64,000 bases of DNA from Leptospirales bacterium (GTDB lineage: Bacteria; Spirochaetota; Leptospiria; Leptospirales; Leptonemataceae). Where the stretch lies: assembly GCA_019694655.1 (NCBI GenBank), contig JAIBBN010000002.1:372001-436000 (forward strand), given 5' to 3'. Shown piece by piece: positions 44,026-55,054 of the stretch (position 1 is its first letter; each line of letters starts with the position of its first letter). A program made the position numbers and the translations under genes. The notes under the pieces are model-generated. The model saw nothing but the letters and a program-made list of their open reading frames with translations, searched no databases and had not been told where the DNA came from.

Positions 44026-45837
44026 TTACTGACGGCCGCGATCGCCGCCAGCGATTCGGAAAAGTACCGAAAATTCGGCGCCGCCAAGCTCCGAGCGTCC
44101 CAGGACAATGCGGGCCTCATGTTCCATGGCCGCCCGTTCCACCAGGCTGAGCCCAAGGCCGCTTCCGTAGCCGCCCTTGGTCGAAAAGTAAGGCTCAAAT
44201 ATCCGATCACGCAGTCCCTCGTCTACCCCAGGTCCGGTGTCTTCCACTGACATGCTGACAAATTGCCTGGGCCCCTGACGCAAGAGAGAAGTAGATATTC
44301 GGATTCGCGCCGGCGTACGCCGCAAATCGTCGCTGGCGCTGAGGATTGCTTCCGCCGCATTCTTCACCAGGTTGTTGATCATTCCTACCACGATTGTGCG
44401 GTCCACTTCTACTTCCGGCAGATTGCCGTTGAGCTGGGTTTCCAGAGAGATCCCCGGTATGGCCCCCTGAAAGCCCTGCACCGCTTCGGCGACGATTGCA
44501 TCCAGCGATTGGCGCGCGGGTCGCGCCTTGGGTAATCGGGCAAAGGCGGCAAACTCATCTACAAGCTGTTTGAGCGCTTTGACCTGTTCGACGATTGTCC
44601 CACAGCCGCTGCGCACCACTCGTTCCAGATCGCCGCGTCCGGGATGGTCCAGGCGACGCAACATACGATCGGCGGAGAGCTGGATCGGCGTCAGCGGGTT
44701 TCGAATTTCATGCGCCAGGCGACGCGCCACCTCCTGCCAGGCCGCCAGTCTTTGCGAATGCAGCAGCCGCGCCCGAAGGCTGCGCAATTCTGCCGTCATC
44801 TGATTAAAACTCTCAATAAGAATGCCAAGTTCGCCGGCTGACTTGAACTCGATGCGAGCGTCAAGGTCGCCGTCGGTCACGGCGCGCGTCGCCGCCGCCA
44901 GAGCCACAATCGGCATTGAGATCTGGCGCGCGATGAGGATCGAGAGCAGCAGCGCTGAACAAACCATGAACACATAGAGCAACGCGATACCCAACCGAAG
45001 GGTATTTGGTGCATGGCCGCGCCAGAAATCCTCCGATTCAATGCTGATCGTCAGCTGTTGCAGGCGGGAGCGCTCCGAATCCAGTTCGGGATGCAATCGA
45101 CGCGCCAGAAGCAAGCGATCGCCCTCAGAAACATTGTAGCCTAAAATCAGGTACTCGCCGTCAGCCAGCATCCTTCGATCGGCGCCGGGGCTCGATGCAT
45201 GAGTTGCGGCGGCCAGATCCTCGGGCAAATGCTCCGGAAATACTGGACGGGACTGGGTCCGTCGCCGCCTGCCGCGATAGATCGCCCAGGCATCTCGCCC
45301 CGGATCAAAAGCGCTGGATTTCAGGTAGTTCTGCGCCACGGCAAGCGCCGGCAGCCAGCTCAAATTAGCATTCGCATTGGCAGCCTCCGCTCCCTTGCGA
45401 AAGGCGTTCAGCTCGCGATCTTCATAGTAGCGAACCAATCGATCAGCAGCACGAACGCCGCGAACCACGTTAATATTGAACAGTCCCTCCAGAGCTGCAT
45501 CAACATTGTTGGCCGAAACCAGAAAAATGGGCAAGGATGGAATGATCGCAATAAGCATGAAGGCGATGCTCAATCGGTAGCGCAAACTGGAGCGCAAATT
45601 GCCGGTAATTCTGATCCGCCGATTGCGGTAGTAATAGTGAGCAATCAAATTGATTGTTCCGAGCGGAACAAACAGTAGCAGATAGGTGAAGATGCGGTCC
45701 ACAAGCGACGCATCTGACTTAAGCAACCACTTCTCCGATACAGCAATGCTCACCAGCACCATTGCCAGCAAGAAAAGAACGTCGCGCAGATAGATTTTGC
45801 GCTCCTCTTGCAGCCAGAGCGGTCCGCGCGAGATCAT
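44026..45837 (-). CDS. ntrY: NtrY-like sensor histidine kinase
   Basis: A 603-residue membrane kinase. Two or three hydrophobic segments at the N-terminus, a periplasmic/extracytoplasmic loop, another membrane helix (LGIALLYVFMVCSALLLSIL), a HAMP domain (ISMPIVALAAATRAVTDGDL), then the DHp His in VARRLAHEIRNPLTPIQLSA and the ATPase with NNLVKNAAEAIL, EDTGPGVDEGLRDRIFEPYF and GSGLGLSLVER. The NPLTPIQLSA box is typical of NtrY. The ATG overlaps the HPr stop as ATGA. The partner regulator follows directly. Confidence 0.92.
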   Translation of the reverse strand: MISRGPLWLQEERKIYLRDVLFLLAMVLVSIAVSEKWLLKSDASLVDRIFTYLLLFVPLGTINLIAHYYYRNRRIRITGNLRSSLRYRLSIAFMLIAIIPSLPIFLVSANNVDAALEGLFNINVVRGVRAADRLVRYYEDRELNAFRKGAEAANANANLSWLPALAVAQNYLKSSAFDPGRDAWAIYRGRRRRTQSRPVFPEHLPEDLAAATHASSPGADRRMLADGEYLILGYNVSEGDRLLLARRLHPELDSERSRLQQLTISIESEDFWRGHAPNTLRLGIALLYVFMVCSALLLSILIARQISMPIVALAAATRAVTDGDLDARIEFKSAGELGILIESFNQMTAELRSLRARLLHSQRLAAWQEVARRLAHEIRNPLTPIQLSADRMLRRLDHPGRGDLERVVRSGCGTIVEQVKALKQLVDEFAAFARLPKARPARQSLDAIVAEAVQGFQGAIPGISLETQLNGNLPEVEVDRTIVVGMINNLVKNAAEAILSASDDLRRTPARIRISTSLLRQGPRQFVSMSVEDTGPGVDEGLRDRIFEPYFSTKGGYGSGLGLSLVERAAMEHEARIVLGRSELGGAEFSVLFRIAGGDRGRQ

Positions 45838-46094
45838 GAACGTCCGCCCGCCAGAATAACGGCCAGTTGTTGCACAGCATTTTCTTCATCGATGCCATCC
45901 GCGGCAATCGTAACCACGGCGCCGGAGCAAAGGGCGAGGGTCAAAAGCCCCATGATGCTTTTGCCGTTGACGGAAATTCCGTCCGCCGTCACTGTAATTT
46001 CCGACCTGAACTTGCCGGCTTCGCGTACGAACAACGAAGCCGGCCGCGCATGCAATCCGTCCTCGCTCAGAATGATTACTTCCGCTGTGCGCAT
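45834..46094 (-). CDS. ptsH: HPr phosphocarrier protein
   Basis: An 86-residue HPr-like protein. The phosphorylated His is in DGLHARPASLF (position about 15) and the regulatory Ser in VNGKSIMGLLTLAL (about 46), the site used by HPr kinase, which is encoded immediately upstream. No enzyme I, EIIA or sugar permease is in the window, so a regulatory PTS-like role, as in bacteria with incomplete PTS, is likely. Confidence 0.93.
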   Translation of the reverse strand: MRTAEVIILSEDGLHARPASLFVREAGKFRSEITVTADGISVNGKSIMGLLTLALCSGAVVTIAADGIDEENAVQQLAVILAGGRS

Positions 46095-46154
46095 AGGAAC
46101 AGGGGGCTGTGGCCTTGTGCAGTGGCAACGAAAACAACGGCGGGCCGACGCGCT

Positions 46155-47102
46155 TCAGTCGCTGTCGCGCAAGGACTTACGGTGGATTTCGCGATTGATG
46201 CGGTTTGAGAGTTCTTGCGCGGCATGATAGCCCATGCGCTTCGAACGATGGTTCATCGCCGTTGTTTCGATTAAAATGGGAACATTCCGTCCGGGTCGGA
46301 CTGGTATCAAATGACGCGGAATACTGACGCCCAGTATATCGACCGTTTCCTCCGTCAGGCCCAGGCGCTCGTACTCCTTGGCTTCGTCCCAGTCTTCCAG
46401 TCGAATTACCAGATCCAGGCGACAGCGACCGAGGATAGCGCCTACGCCAAACAGGTCCTTTACATTGATGATGCCAACGCCGCGCAACTCCATATGATGC
46501 TGTACGATTTCACTGGCCTGACCAAAGAGCTCTGTTTCGCCAATGCAGCGAATGTGCACGATATCGTCGGCGACCAGTCGGTGGCCGCGTTCCACCAGTT
46601 CTAGCGCGGTTTCTGATTTGCCAATTCCGCTGGGACCCATTAGCAAAATACCCACGCCAAAAACATCAATCAACACCCCATGGATCGCCGTCTGCGGCGC
46701 CAGCGACTCATCCATGACATGAGTAAACTGAACGATAAAATTGTGCGTGGACAGCGAGGTTTGTAGAATTGGTATCCCGACCTCTTCGCCGGCCTGCAAG
46801 AATGTGTCCGGGGGCGGGCTGCTGTGCGTAAAGACAATGGCGGGAAAGCTATAGCGAAAAAACTCGGCGCGTACGCGACTTAGATTGGCTGCGTCGCAAT
46901 CGCGCAAGTAGGCGGCCTCGCCTCGGCCAAAAACCTGGATACGATCGCTGGCGAATTCTCGATAGTAGCCGGCAAGCGCCAGGCCTGGACGGTTGACATC
47001 AAGAGAAGTCAACCGTCGTTCCAATCCGCGTTCGCCTGCTCGAAGTTCAAGCGCCAGCTCCGGTCGCTCGCGCAGCAGCTGGCCGACTTCGATATAACTC
47101 AC
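46155..47102 (-). CDS. hprK: HPr kinase/phosphorylase
   Basis: Bifunctional enzyme that phosphorylates and dephosphorylates HPr on Ser46, 315 residues. Walker A is LLMGPSGIGKSETALELVER, followed by RLVADDIVHIRC and the signature GVGIINVKDLFGVGAI. The C-terminal helix region NVPILIETTAMNHRSKRMGY is also conserved. Start is GTG 47102 with GGAAG about nine bases upstream. It lies 27 bases after hpf and 60 bases before HPr. Confidence 0.95.
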   Translation of the reverse strand: MSYIEVGQLLRERPELALELRAGERGLERRLTSLDVNRPGLALAGYYREFASDRIQVFGRGEAAYLRDCDAANLSRVRAEFFRYSFPAIVFTHSSPPPDTFLQAGEEVGIPILQTSLSTHNFIVQFTHVMDESLAPQTAIHGVLIDVFGVGILLMGPSGIGKSETALELVERGHRLVADDIVHIRCIGETELFGQASEIVQHHMELRGVGIINVKDLFGVGAILGRCRLDLVIRLEDWDEAKEYERLGLTEETVDILGVSIPRHLIPVRPGRNVPILIETTAMNHRSKRMGYHAAQELSNRINREIHRKSLRDSD

Positions 47103-47129
47103 GCCAGGGACTTCCGCGAAGCCAAAAGA

Positions 47130-47432
47130 TCAGCCGTCGCGATGACGTCGCCCGAGGGCCTTGTCTTTGTGACGACGGATCTGCTTTGCCAGCTTGTCCT
47201 CGGCAAGGTCAATGGCGGCATACATGTCGCTATTTGCCTCGGAGGCTACGAACTTTTCGCCATCCGCATCGATTACAAATTCGACGATCTGATTGATGCG
47301 CTCAACCTTAAAGTGAACCACAGCGGAGAATAGCTTTTCAAAGTGCGCTGAAAGCTTTTCAATCTTCTTGCGGGTATATTCTTTGAGGGCGTCCGTAGGC
47401 TCCATGCCCTGGAAGTGGAATTGAATGTCCAT
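47130..47432 (-). CDS. hpf: Ribosome hibernation promoting factor (short form)
   Basis: A 100-residue HPF/RaiA-type protein that binds idle ribosomes: MDIQFHFQGMEPTDALKEYT, then KKIEKLSAHFEKLFSAVVHF, and MYAAIDLAEDKLAKQIRRHK with a basic end. The C-terminal dimerisation domain of long HPF is missing. The ATG at 47432 is the family start; GTG 47483, with GGAAT in front, would add 17 residues and overlap rpoN by 20 bases, so the start is not settled. It follows rpoN as in enterobacteria. Confidence 0.9.
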   Translation of the reverse strand: MDIQFHFQGMEPTDALKEYTRKKIEKLSAHFEKLFSAVVHFKVERINQIVEFVIDADGEKFVASEANSDMYAAIDLAEDKLAKQIRRHKDKALGRRHRDG

Positions 47433-47463
47433 GGCAGCATGGGCCCCGGCAGGCGTCGCTGTG

Positions 47464-48939
47464 TCAATTGTTTCGATCGCCACGCGCCGATTCCGGCCGG
47501 GCGTTTAGCTGATTGACCTTTTTCCTGCGATCTGCGGCCGGAATTCGCAACAGTTTTCGGTATTTGGCCACGGTTCTCCGGGCGATCTCAACGCCCTCCC
47601 GGCGCACCAATTCGACGATTTGCTGGTCGGATAGAGGTTCGGCAATATCCTCCTGATCGACCAGCTGCTTGATTCGATCCTGGATGCTGCGGGAAGAATG
47701 AGCGGCATCTCCCGTAGAGCTGCGCAACGAACTGGAAAAGAAATACTTCAATTCAAATACGCCCCAACGCGTCTGAGCATACTTATTTGTAGTGATTCGG
47801 GAGACCGTCGATTCATGCAACTCAACCTTTTCGGCAACCATCCGCAAGGTTAGAGGCTTCAATGCCGATGGTCCGTGCCGGAAGAATTCATCCTGAAATT
47901 CAGTGATCGATCGAGTTACTCTATACAGCGTCGCTCGACGTTGACGAACGCTCTTGATCAACCACTGTGCAGAGGCAAGACGCGCCTGCAGATACTCGCG
48001 GTCGGCGGCATTGCCGCCGCCGCGCAGCATGCTCTTGTATTCCTCATTGACCCGCAGACCGGGAAGCCAGTCGTCATTAACAATAACTTCAATAGCGCCG
48101 TCGATCTCGGCAATGACTACATCTGGAATGATGTACTCCGGCGGACGCTGAGCATACAATGTGCCTGGATAGGGCTCCAGCGTACGGATAAAGGATAGCG
48201 CTGCTTCAATGCGCTCCCTGTCCAGACCGCTGATACGTTCGATGCGTTTGTAGTCGAGCTTCTCCAACTCCTCAAAGTGACTTTCCAGGAGCAGTAGCGC
48301 ATCGCCTTCCTCTGGCTTGAGCAATCGCGCCTGGACATACAGCGATTCCTGGATATTACGAGCGCCGCAGCCAATGGGATCGAGCTGGTAAATTGCTTGC
48401 AGTGCAGCCTCGGCATCGGCTGCGGAAATTCCGGAACCTGTCAGCAATTCTTCGGGCGGTTCTACGAGAAAGCCGCGATCGTCAATCGCCGAAATAAGAA
48501 CTTCGCCGGCGCGCATTTGCGCTTCGTTGATTTCTGAAAGTCGAAGCTGCCAGAGCAGGTGATCGGAAAGCGATTCTCCCGATCGAACGGAGTTTTGCAG
48601 GAACTGATTCTTTCGTTCCGATCGCTCTGCAGCGGCAGCGCGGTCTTCGGCAAATTCACGCGAATGGCTCTGCCAGTTGTCCTCTCCCTCAAACTCGTGG
48701 CGCGTTTCGACCGCGTTTGCAGCCTGCTCGATTGCCTCGGGCGCCTGATCCGTCTCGCTGCTGGGAGCGGCCTCGCTCTCCGGCGCTTCCTCAAGTAACG
48801 GATTTTCCAGCAGTTCCTTCTGGATTCGATCCTGGAGTTCAAGATTGGAAAGCGGCAAGAGCTCAATGGACTGGCGCAGATCCTGTGTAATGATCAGGCG
48901 CTGTGTTTGCTTCTGGACTAAATGTTGACTCAGCGCCAT
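47464..48939 (-). CDS. rpoN: RNA polymerase sigma-54 factor
   Basis: Sigma-54, 491 residues. Region I is Gln/Leu-rich (LIITQDLRQSIELLPLSNLE), then an acidic region II, the core-binding domain (DPIGCGARNIQESLYVQARL), and the C-terminal helix-turn-helix (LHESTVSRITTNKYAQTRWG). The RpoN box is recognisable as ARRTVAKYRKLL. It lies between lptB and hpf, a gene order shared with many Gram-negative bacteria. It requires activators such as the NtrX protein encoded downstream. Confidence 0.96.
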   Translation of the reverse strand: MALSQHLVQKQTQRLIITQDLRQSIELLPLSNLELQDRIQKELLENPLLEEAPESEAAPSSETDQAPEAIEQAANAVETRHEFEGEDNWQSHSREFAEDRAAAAERSERKNQFLQNSVRSGESLSDHLLWQLRLSEINEAQMRAGEVLISAIDDRGFLVEPPEELLTGSGISAADAEAALQAIYQLDPIGCGARNIQESLYVQARLLKPEEGDALLLLESHFEELEKLDYKRIERISGLDRERIEAALSFIRTLEPYPGTLYAQRPPEYIIPDVVIAEIDGAIEVIVNDDWLPGLRVNEEYKSMLRGGGNAADREYLQARLASAQWLIKSVRQRRATLYRVTRSITEFQDEFFRHGPSALKPLTLRMVAEKVELHESTVSRITTNKYAQTRWGVFELKYFFSSSLRSSTGDAAHSSRSIQDRIKQLVDQEDIAEPLSDQQIVELVRREGVEIARRTVAKYRKLLRIPAADRRKKVNQLNARPESARGDRNN

Positions 48940-48958
48940 GAATCACGCCTGAATCGGT

Positions 48959-49738
48959 TTAGAGTTTGAAGTCCTCGCCCAGATACTTTGAGCGAATCTC
49001 CGGATCGGCCACCAATTCCGCGGGCCGACCGGCGCGAAGGATCCGGCCGCCATACATGATGTAGGAGCGGTCCGTAATTCGGAGCGTCTCCCGAACATTA
49101 TGGTCCGTTATCAAAATACCCAGGCCCCGTTCGCGCAGCTGTACGACCAGCTGCTGGATATCCTTCACGGCAATAGGGTCTACGCCGGCAAATGGCTCGT
49201 CCAGCAGAATAAAGTCCGGCTCTACGGCAAGGGCGCGGGCGATCTCGCAGCGCCGACGCTCTCCGCCCGAGAGCGTAAATCCTTTTTGATTTACCACATG
49301 GGAAAGGTGGAGTTCTTCCAGCAGGGCGTCCCGGCGCGAAGCGATTTCTGCTCGATCGCGAAACCGCATTTCAAGCACGGCTTCGATATTTTCGGCAACG
49401 CTCAGCTTCCGGAAGACGGAGTCCTCTTGCGCCAAATATCCAATTCCAGCCCGGGCGCGCTTGTACATTGGCAGCGCAGTGACATCGTCCCGATCGATGC
49501 GCACAGTCCCCTCATCCGGTGCGACCAGTCCTACGGCCATGTAGAATGATGTAGTCTTGCCTGCGCCGTTCGGTCCAAGCAAACCTACAATTTCTCGCTG
49601 CTGAATGGAAAAACTTACGCCGTCCACGACCCGGCGACGCCCGTAGGTTTTGGAAAGGCCTTCGCAACTCAAGGTTCGCCCGGACGGCTCGTTATGGGCT
49701 ACTGTGCGTGCTGCAGCTTTTCGTACGTTTCTGGTCAT
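48959..49738 (-). CDS. lptB: LPS export ABC transporter ATPase LptB
   Basis: ATPase of the LptB2FGC complex that pulls LPS out of the inner membrane, 259 residues. Walker [21 protein letters not shown], the Q loop in [20 protein letters not shown], the ABC signature [16 protein letters not shown], Walker [21 protein letters not shown] and the switch His in [11 protein letters not shown] are all present and typical of LptB. The ATG overlaps the lptA stop as ATGA. LptF and LptG are not in the window. Confidence 0.96.
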   Translation of the reverse strand: MTRNVRKAAARTVAHNEPSGRTLSCEGLSKTYGRRRVVDGVSFSIQQREIVGLLGPNGAGKTTSFYMAVGLVAPDEGTVRIDRDDVTALPMYKRARAGIGYLAQEDSVFRKLSVAENIEAVLEMRFRDRAEIASRRDALLEELHLSHVVNQKGFTLSGGERRRCEIARALAVEPDFILLDEPFAGVDPIAVKDIQQLVVQLRERGLGILITDHNVRETLRITDRSYIMYGGRILRAGRPAELVADPEIRSKYLGEDFKL

Positions 49739-51246
49739 TGCGCGCCGCCGCCCAGATATCCCCGAATCCGGTTGTAGAGCAAGATGCGATTTGTCTCTGG
49801 ATAAAAAAGAATCTTTTCGGAGTGAATCCTGCTGACGCCGCTGCGGATCGAAGGATCCCCCTCAAGAATAATGACGCCCTGTTCTTCGAAGTAATTTGCC
49901 AGCTCTCCAGTCGCCCGGTATTCCTCGCGCTGTATTTCCACGCTTCCGTAAGCAGTAGTTCGATGTTCAGCAAAACTACGTTCAATGGCGGCCCCGCGCA
50001 AGGCGGCCTGAACCTCGGCGGAGCCCGGGCGCAAGAAACCGATCTCTGGCGATCCTTCCAGCCGCAGTCTCTGGAGCTGGCGGTCGTATTCCATAACTCC
50101 CGCTCTCACCGAAATATTTTCGTTTCGATCCAGCATCTCGACGCCCCGATCCGTATGAACCAACGCCAGATCACGGCCATAGGCGCTCACCGCAGGGGTA
50201 GCAATGCGCATTCCGGCGCGAGTGATCAACACCTGGCCCTCGGCGATTGTGCGCACCCCCGCGCCAGCCGCCGGGGCGTAGCGGATGGAGTCCGCGCTGA
50301 GGGCCGTTGGGCCGACCTCGGCCGCCACTGCCGAGCGCTGCAATTCGCCGCCGCTGCGCAGGAATTCGTCGACTGTTTGATCGTCGGCAGCCACGATTGC
50401 CGGCGCCGTATCGGGACGATCCGACGAAAGAAAGATTGCCCGACCGTCAAGACCTGCCTCGCGGCTGGCAGTGTTATAGGTCAATTGGTCGCCGGTTAAA
50501 AATTGGGTGCGCCCAAAGATCATCGGGGCGTTGGCCATCGTCAAAATTCGCGTTGCATCTTCGTAGACAGCGCGATCGCCGACGATCGTCCATTGATCCT
50601 GATGGATGCGTACGTCGCCATCCAGACTGGTAGTCCGTCCGGCAAGATCTCGTTTCATTGCTGTGCAGGTCAACAAAGCGGGCTGCTGGCCGGCCGGCGA
50701 CGATAGCAGCTGTGGATTTCCGATCAACTGTACGATCTGCTCTGATCGTGAATACACCGCTTGCGCTGCGCGCAAACGTGCGCCGCTATCACGGTCGATT
50801 ACCGTCACCCCGCCTTCCAGCCGGCCGGATTCGCCGCCTTCGATTACCATGCGCGCTGCGCTGATTTCGATCCTGTTATGGCGTATCTGTGCGCCGCCCT
50901 GAATGGTAATGCGCACAACTTCCGCTCCGTCCCGTTCAATGATTTCGCGCAGCAGTTCGGCGCCGCTGAAAATCGTGGTCAGGGGCCGCCCGCGACGGTC
51001 GCGGCGCTCGTCGCGCAATCCGTCCTGCAATGCGCCTGCCTCCTGCTCGGAAGTTTTCTCCGCCTGTTCGACTACCACGTTTTCCAGAGCGGCGGGCGGC
51101 TGCTCTGGATCGGCCGCCGGCTGCGTTTGCTGCGGAATCGCAACGCATAACAAAAGCTGCCCGGCGCAGACTGCGGATAGCGCAGCGCAGCCAGCGCGTC
51201 GCAGTGCAATCTCCGGCGCCCGAAGAAACGGCCGACGACTTTTCAT
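49735..51246 (-). CDS. lptA: LptA/OstA-like LPS transport protein, enlarged
   Basis: Periplasmic bridge protein of LPS export. It is 503 residues against about 185 in E. coli LptA. After the signal segment ([18 protein letters not shown]) come several OstA-type beta repeats: [20 protein letters not shown], then [20 protein letters not shown], then [20 protein letters not shown], then [20 protein letters not shown]. The extra length may give a longer bridge from one chain. ATG 51246 overlaps the lptC stop as ATGA; 28 open upstream codons belong to lptC. Confidence 0.85.
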   Translation of the reverse strand: MKSRRPFLRAPEIALRRAGCAALSAVCAGQLLLCVAIPQQTQPAADPEQPPAALENVVVEQAEKTSEQEAGALQDGLRDERRDRRGRPLTTIFSGAELLREIIERDGAEVVRITIQGGAQIRHNRIEISAARMVIEGGESGRLEGGVTVIDRDSGARLRAAQAVYSRSEQIVQLIGNPQLLSSPAGQQPALLTCTAMKRDLAGRTTSLDGDVRIHQDQWTIVGDRAVYEDATRILTMANAPMIFGRTQFLTGDQLTYNTASREAGLDGRAIFLSSDRPDTAPAIVAADDQTVDEFLRSGGELQRSAVAAEVGPTALSADSIRYAPAAGAGVRTIAEGQVLITRAGMRIATPAVSAYGRDLALVHTDRGVEMLDRNENISVRAGVMEYDRQLQRLRLEGSPEIGFLRPGSAEVQAALRGAAIERSFAEHRTTAYGSVEIQREEYRATGELANYFEEQGVIILEGDPSIRSGVSRIHSEKILFYPETNRILLYNRIRGYLGGGAQ

Positions 51247-51854
51247 TCGAACAAATCCAGCGGATTGGAGTTTTCGCCAGCGTGATTGGAAGCGTCGCTT
51301 GATTGGGCGGCCACCACTGGGGCGCGGCACAACTGCCGATTGTTCTGATTGTCGATCTCTGCGCCGCGCTGGCAGAGCGTCACATTGCCGCGCTCTATGA
51401 TTTTAAGAGGCTGCTCGGATTGCAGAATCTGCGTCTCCCGATCGTATTCTAGAGATTCGGCTTCGACCTGTCGACCGCTGGCGCTCCAGAAACGCACTGC
51501 TCCGCTCACCTTGACGATTGCGGCGTTGTAGTCGATTTCACCCCGTTCCGCGATCAGGCGATCCATGACCTTGCCCTGATCGTCGTACTGTACAAAACGA
51601 AACTCATAGGCGATGACGCGATTGTCTTCTTCGCCGCGATCAAAGATGAAGGCCTCGCCGGCATCGACGCGCCACTCAGTCCGACCATCCGCTCTGATTG
51701 ATTCGCGAACGAAGTCCTTGATTCGGATCGTAGCGCCGGGCTCGCGAACCTGCTCCTCGATCACTCGGTCGCCAGCAGGACAGCCAATAGCAAAACCGAA
51801 ACTGAGAAAGAGTATTGCTGTCACTGCGACGAAGCCGCGCATCAATCCGCTCAT
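51243..51854 (-). CDS. lptC: LptC-like LPS export protein
   Basis: A 203-residue protein with an N-terminal hydrophobic anchor (FVAVTAILFLSFGFAIGCPA; a Cys at the end could be a lipobox) and an LptC-type jelly roll (YEFRFVQYDDQGKVMDRLIA, then GAVRFWSASGRQVEAESLEY, then ILQSEQPLKIIERGNVTLCQ). Position directly before lptA and lptB supports the call. It starts nine bases after kdsA. Confidence 0.85.
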   Translation of the reverse strand: MSGLMRGFVAVTAILFLSFGFAIGCPAGDRVIEEQVREPGATIRIKDFVRESIRADGRTEWRVDAGEAFIFDRGEEDNRVIAYEFRFVQYDDQGKVMDRLIAERGEIDYNAAIVKVSGAVRFWSASGRQVEAESLEYDRETQILQSEQPLKIIERGNVTLCQRGAEIDNQNNRQLCRAPVVAAQSSDASNHAGENSNPLDLFE

Positions 51855-51863
51855 ACCGCGCAG

Positions 51864-52724
51864 TCAACTGCGACCTGGCTCCGTCGGAGCAAGCAGCTCT
51901 TCCTTGGCCAGGCGGTCCAGCTTGTACAGTCCGCGCAGTAAATCTGGCGCCTGGTCAAGGTAGTATTGATTGCTTGAATCGGACCAGGCGCGCGGCGGAT
52001 CAGGGTGCACTTCCATAAAGATTCCCTCGACGCCAACGGCGACGGCCGCCCGCAGCAAAGTCGCAGCAAAGTGCCTGGCGCCGCCCGATTGTTTGCCGCC
52101 GCCTGGCAGTTGCGTAGAATGCGTGCCATCCATGATGACCGGAATGTTCATGGAATGAAGGATCTCCGGAGAGCGCGGATCAAAGACCAGATTGTTATAG
52201 CCGAAGGTCGCGCCACGCTCTGTCAGCAGATACTTCTGACTGCCGGCGTTGATGATCTTGTTGGCTATCTCGCCGCAGTCGGCGGGCGCCATAAACTGAC
52301 CTTTCTTTACATTTACCCAGCGGCCGCTCTCGGCACAGGTCGTCAGCAAATCGGTCTGTCGACATAGAAACGCGGGAATCTGCAAAATATCGACTGCCTG
52401 CGCCACAGCCGCCACCTGGGCGCTCTCATGGACATCGGTCAGTACCGGCACGCCGAATTCGTTGCGAATGGCTTCCAGATCGCGCAATCCTTCTTGCATG
52501 CCGGGTCCACGGGGGCTCTCGGCTGAGGACCGATTGGCTTTGTCGAAGCTGCTCTTGAAGATGTAGAGAATGCCCAGCTCGTCCGCCAGGTTCTTCATCT
52601 TCTCGCAAACGCGCCGCAGTAGATCGCGACTTTCGATTACGCAAGGACCAGCGATCAAAAAAAATGGCTGCCGACCGCCAATGCGACGTCCCTGCAGAAA
52701 TTCTCTTTCCTCAATTAACGCCAT
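51864..52724 (-). CDS. kdsA: 3-deoxy-D-manno-octulosonate 8-phosphate synthase
   Basis: Condenses phosphoenolpyruvate with arabinose-5-phosphate to make Kdo-8-phosphate for LPS, 286 residues. Segments are FFLIAGPCVIESRDLLRRVC, YIFKSSFDKANRSS, VLTDVHESAQVAAVAQAVDI and VIMDGTHSTQLPGGGK. The Cys in GPCVIES marks the metal-dependent class II enzyme, in contrast to the Asn of the E. coli type. It lies 60 bases after pyrG, which makes the CTP needed to activate Kdo. Confidence 0.97.
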   Translation of the reverse strand: MALIEEREFLQGRRIGGRQPFFLIAGPCVIESRDLLRRVCEKMKNLADELGILYIFKSSFDKANRSSAESPRGPGMQEGLRDLEAIRNEFGVPVLTDVHESAQVAAVAQAVDILQIPAFLCRQTDLLTTCAESGRWVNVKKGQFMAPADCGEIANKIINAGSQKYLLTERGATFGYNNLVFDPRSPEILHSMNIPVIMDGTHSTQLPGGGKQSGGARHFAATLLRAAVAVGVEGIFMEVHPDPPRAWSDSSNQYYLDQAPDLLRGLYKLDRLAKEELLAPTEPGRS

Positions 52725-52784
52725 TCAGAGCTCTCTTCCCAGAAAAGGATCGGACCGGGGGACAGGCAATCCGTATTCGTTGCT

Positions 52785-54479
<1,695 letters not shown>

Positions 54480-54551
54480 TTAGAAGTTGCGGCTGGCTTT
54501 GAAGCCTTTTTGTCGGGTGCGATTCGAAATTGGACGCCCGCCGGAAGAGCT

Positions 54552-55049
54552 TCAGCCAAGCGAGCGGATGCGATCGACCAGCGCCGTCGTGGAGTAGCCG
54601 GTTACGAAGGGCAGTATCTCAATGCGTCCGCCGCCGCTCTCGACCACGGCCGCCTCCGGCAGCTGCTCCGGCTGGTAATCTCCGCCCTTGCAGTGGATAT
54701 CCGGGCGCAGGGTTCGAATGTTCCGCTCTGGAGTCGCTTCGCCAAAGAAGCAGACACAGTCCACACAGGCCAGAGCGGCCAGAACCAGCGCGCGGTCTTC
54801 GGCGCGATTCAAGGGCCTCCCCTCGCCCTTCAGCCCGCGCACCGAGGCGTCATTGTTTAGCGACACTACCAGAAGATCGCCCAGATCGCGGGCCCGCGCC
54901 AGATAGCTCACGTGACCGCTGTGCAAGATATCGAAGCAGCCGTTGGTATGTACTATGATCCGTCCAGTGCGCAGCTCCGCCAGTCGCCTGGCCAATTCAT
55001 TGACCTCGGCGAAAATTTTCGCCTCCAGGGAATTGGCAAAAGCGGACAA
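54552..55049 (-). CDS. hldE2: D-glycero-beta-D-manno-heptose-1-phosphate adenylyltransferase
   Basis: A 165-residue nucleotidyltransferase matching the C-terminal half of HldE (RfaE domain II), making ADP-heptose for LPS core. The HxGH motif is in HTNGCFDILHSGHVSYLARA, with VSLNNDASVRGLKGEGRPL and HCKGGDYQPEQLPEA. It starts at TTG 55049; I see no ATG nearby. It is a separate gene five bases after the kinase, so the two HldE activities are split. The second signature ISTT is present as YSTTALVDRI. Confidence 0.93.
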   Translation of the reverse strand: MSAFANSLEAKIFAEVNELARRLAELRTGRIIVHTNGCFDILHSGHVSYLARARDLGDLLVVSLNNDASVRGLKGEGRPLNRAEDRALVLAALACVDCVCFFGEATPERNIRTLRPDIHCKGGDYQPEQLPEAAVVESGGGRIEILPFVTGYSTTALVDRIRSLG

Positions 55050-55054
55050 GTTCG

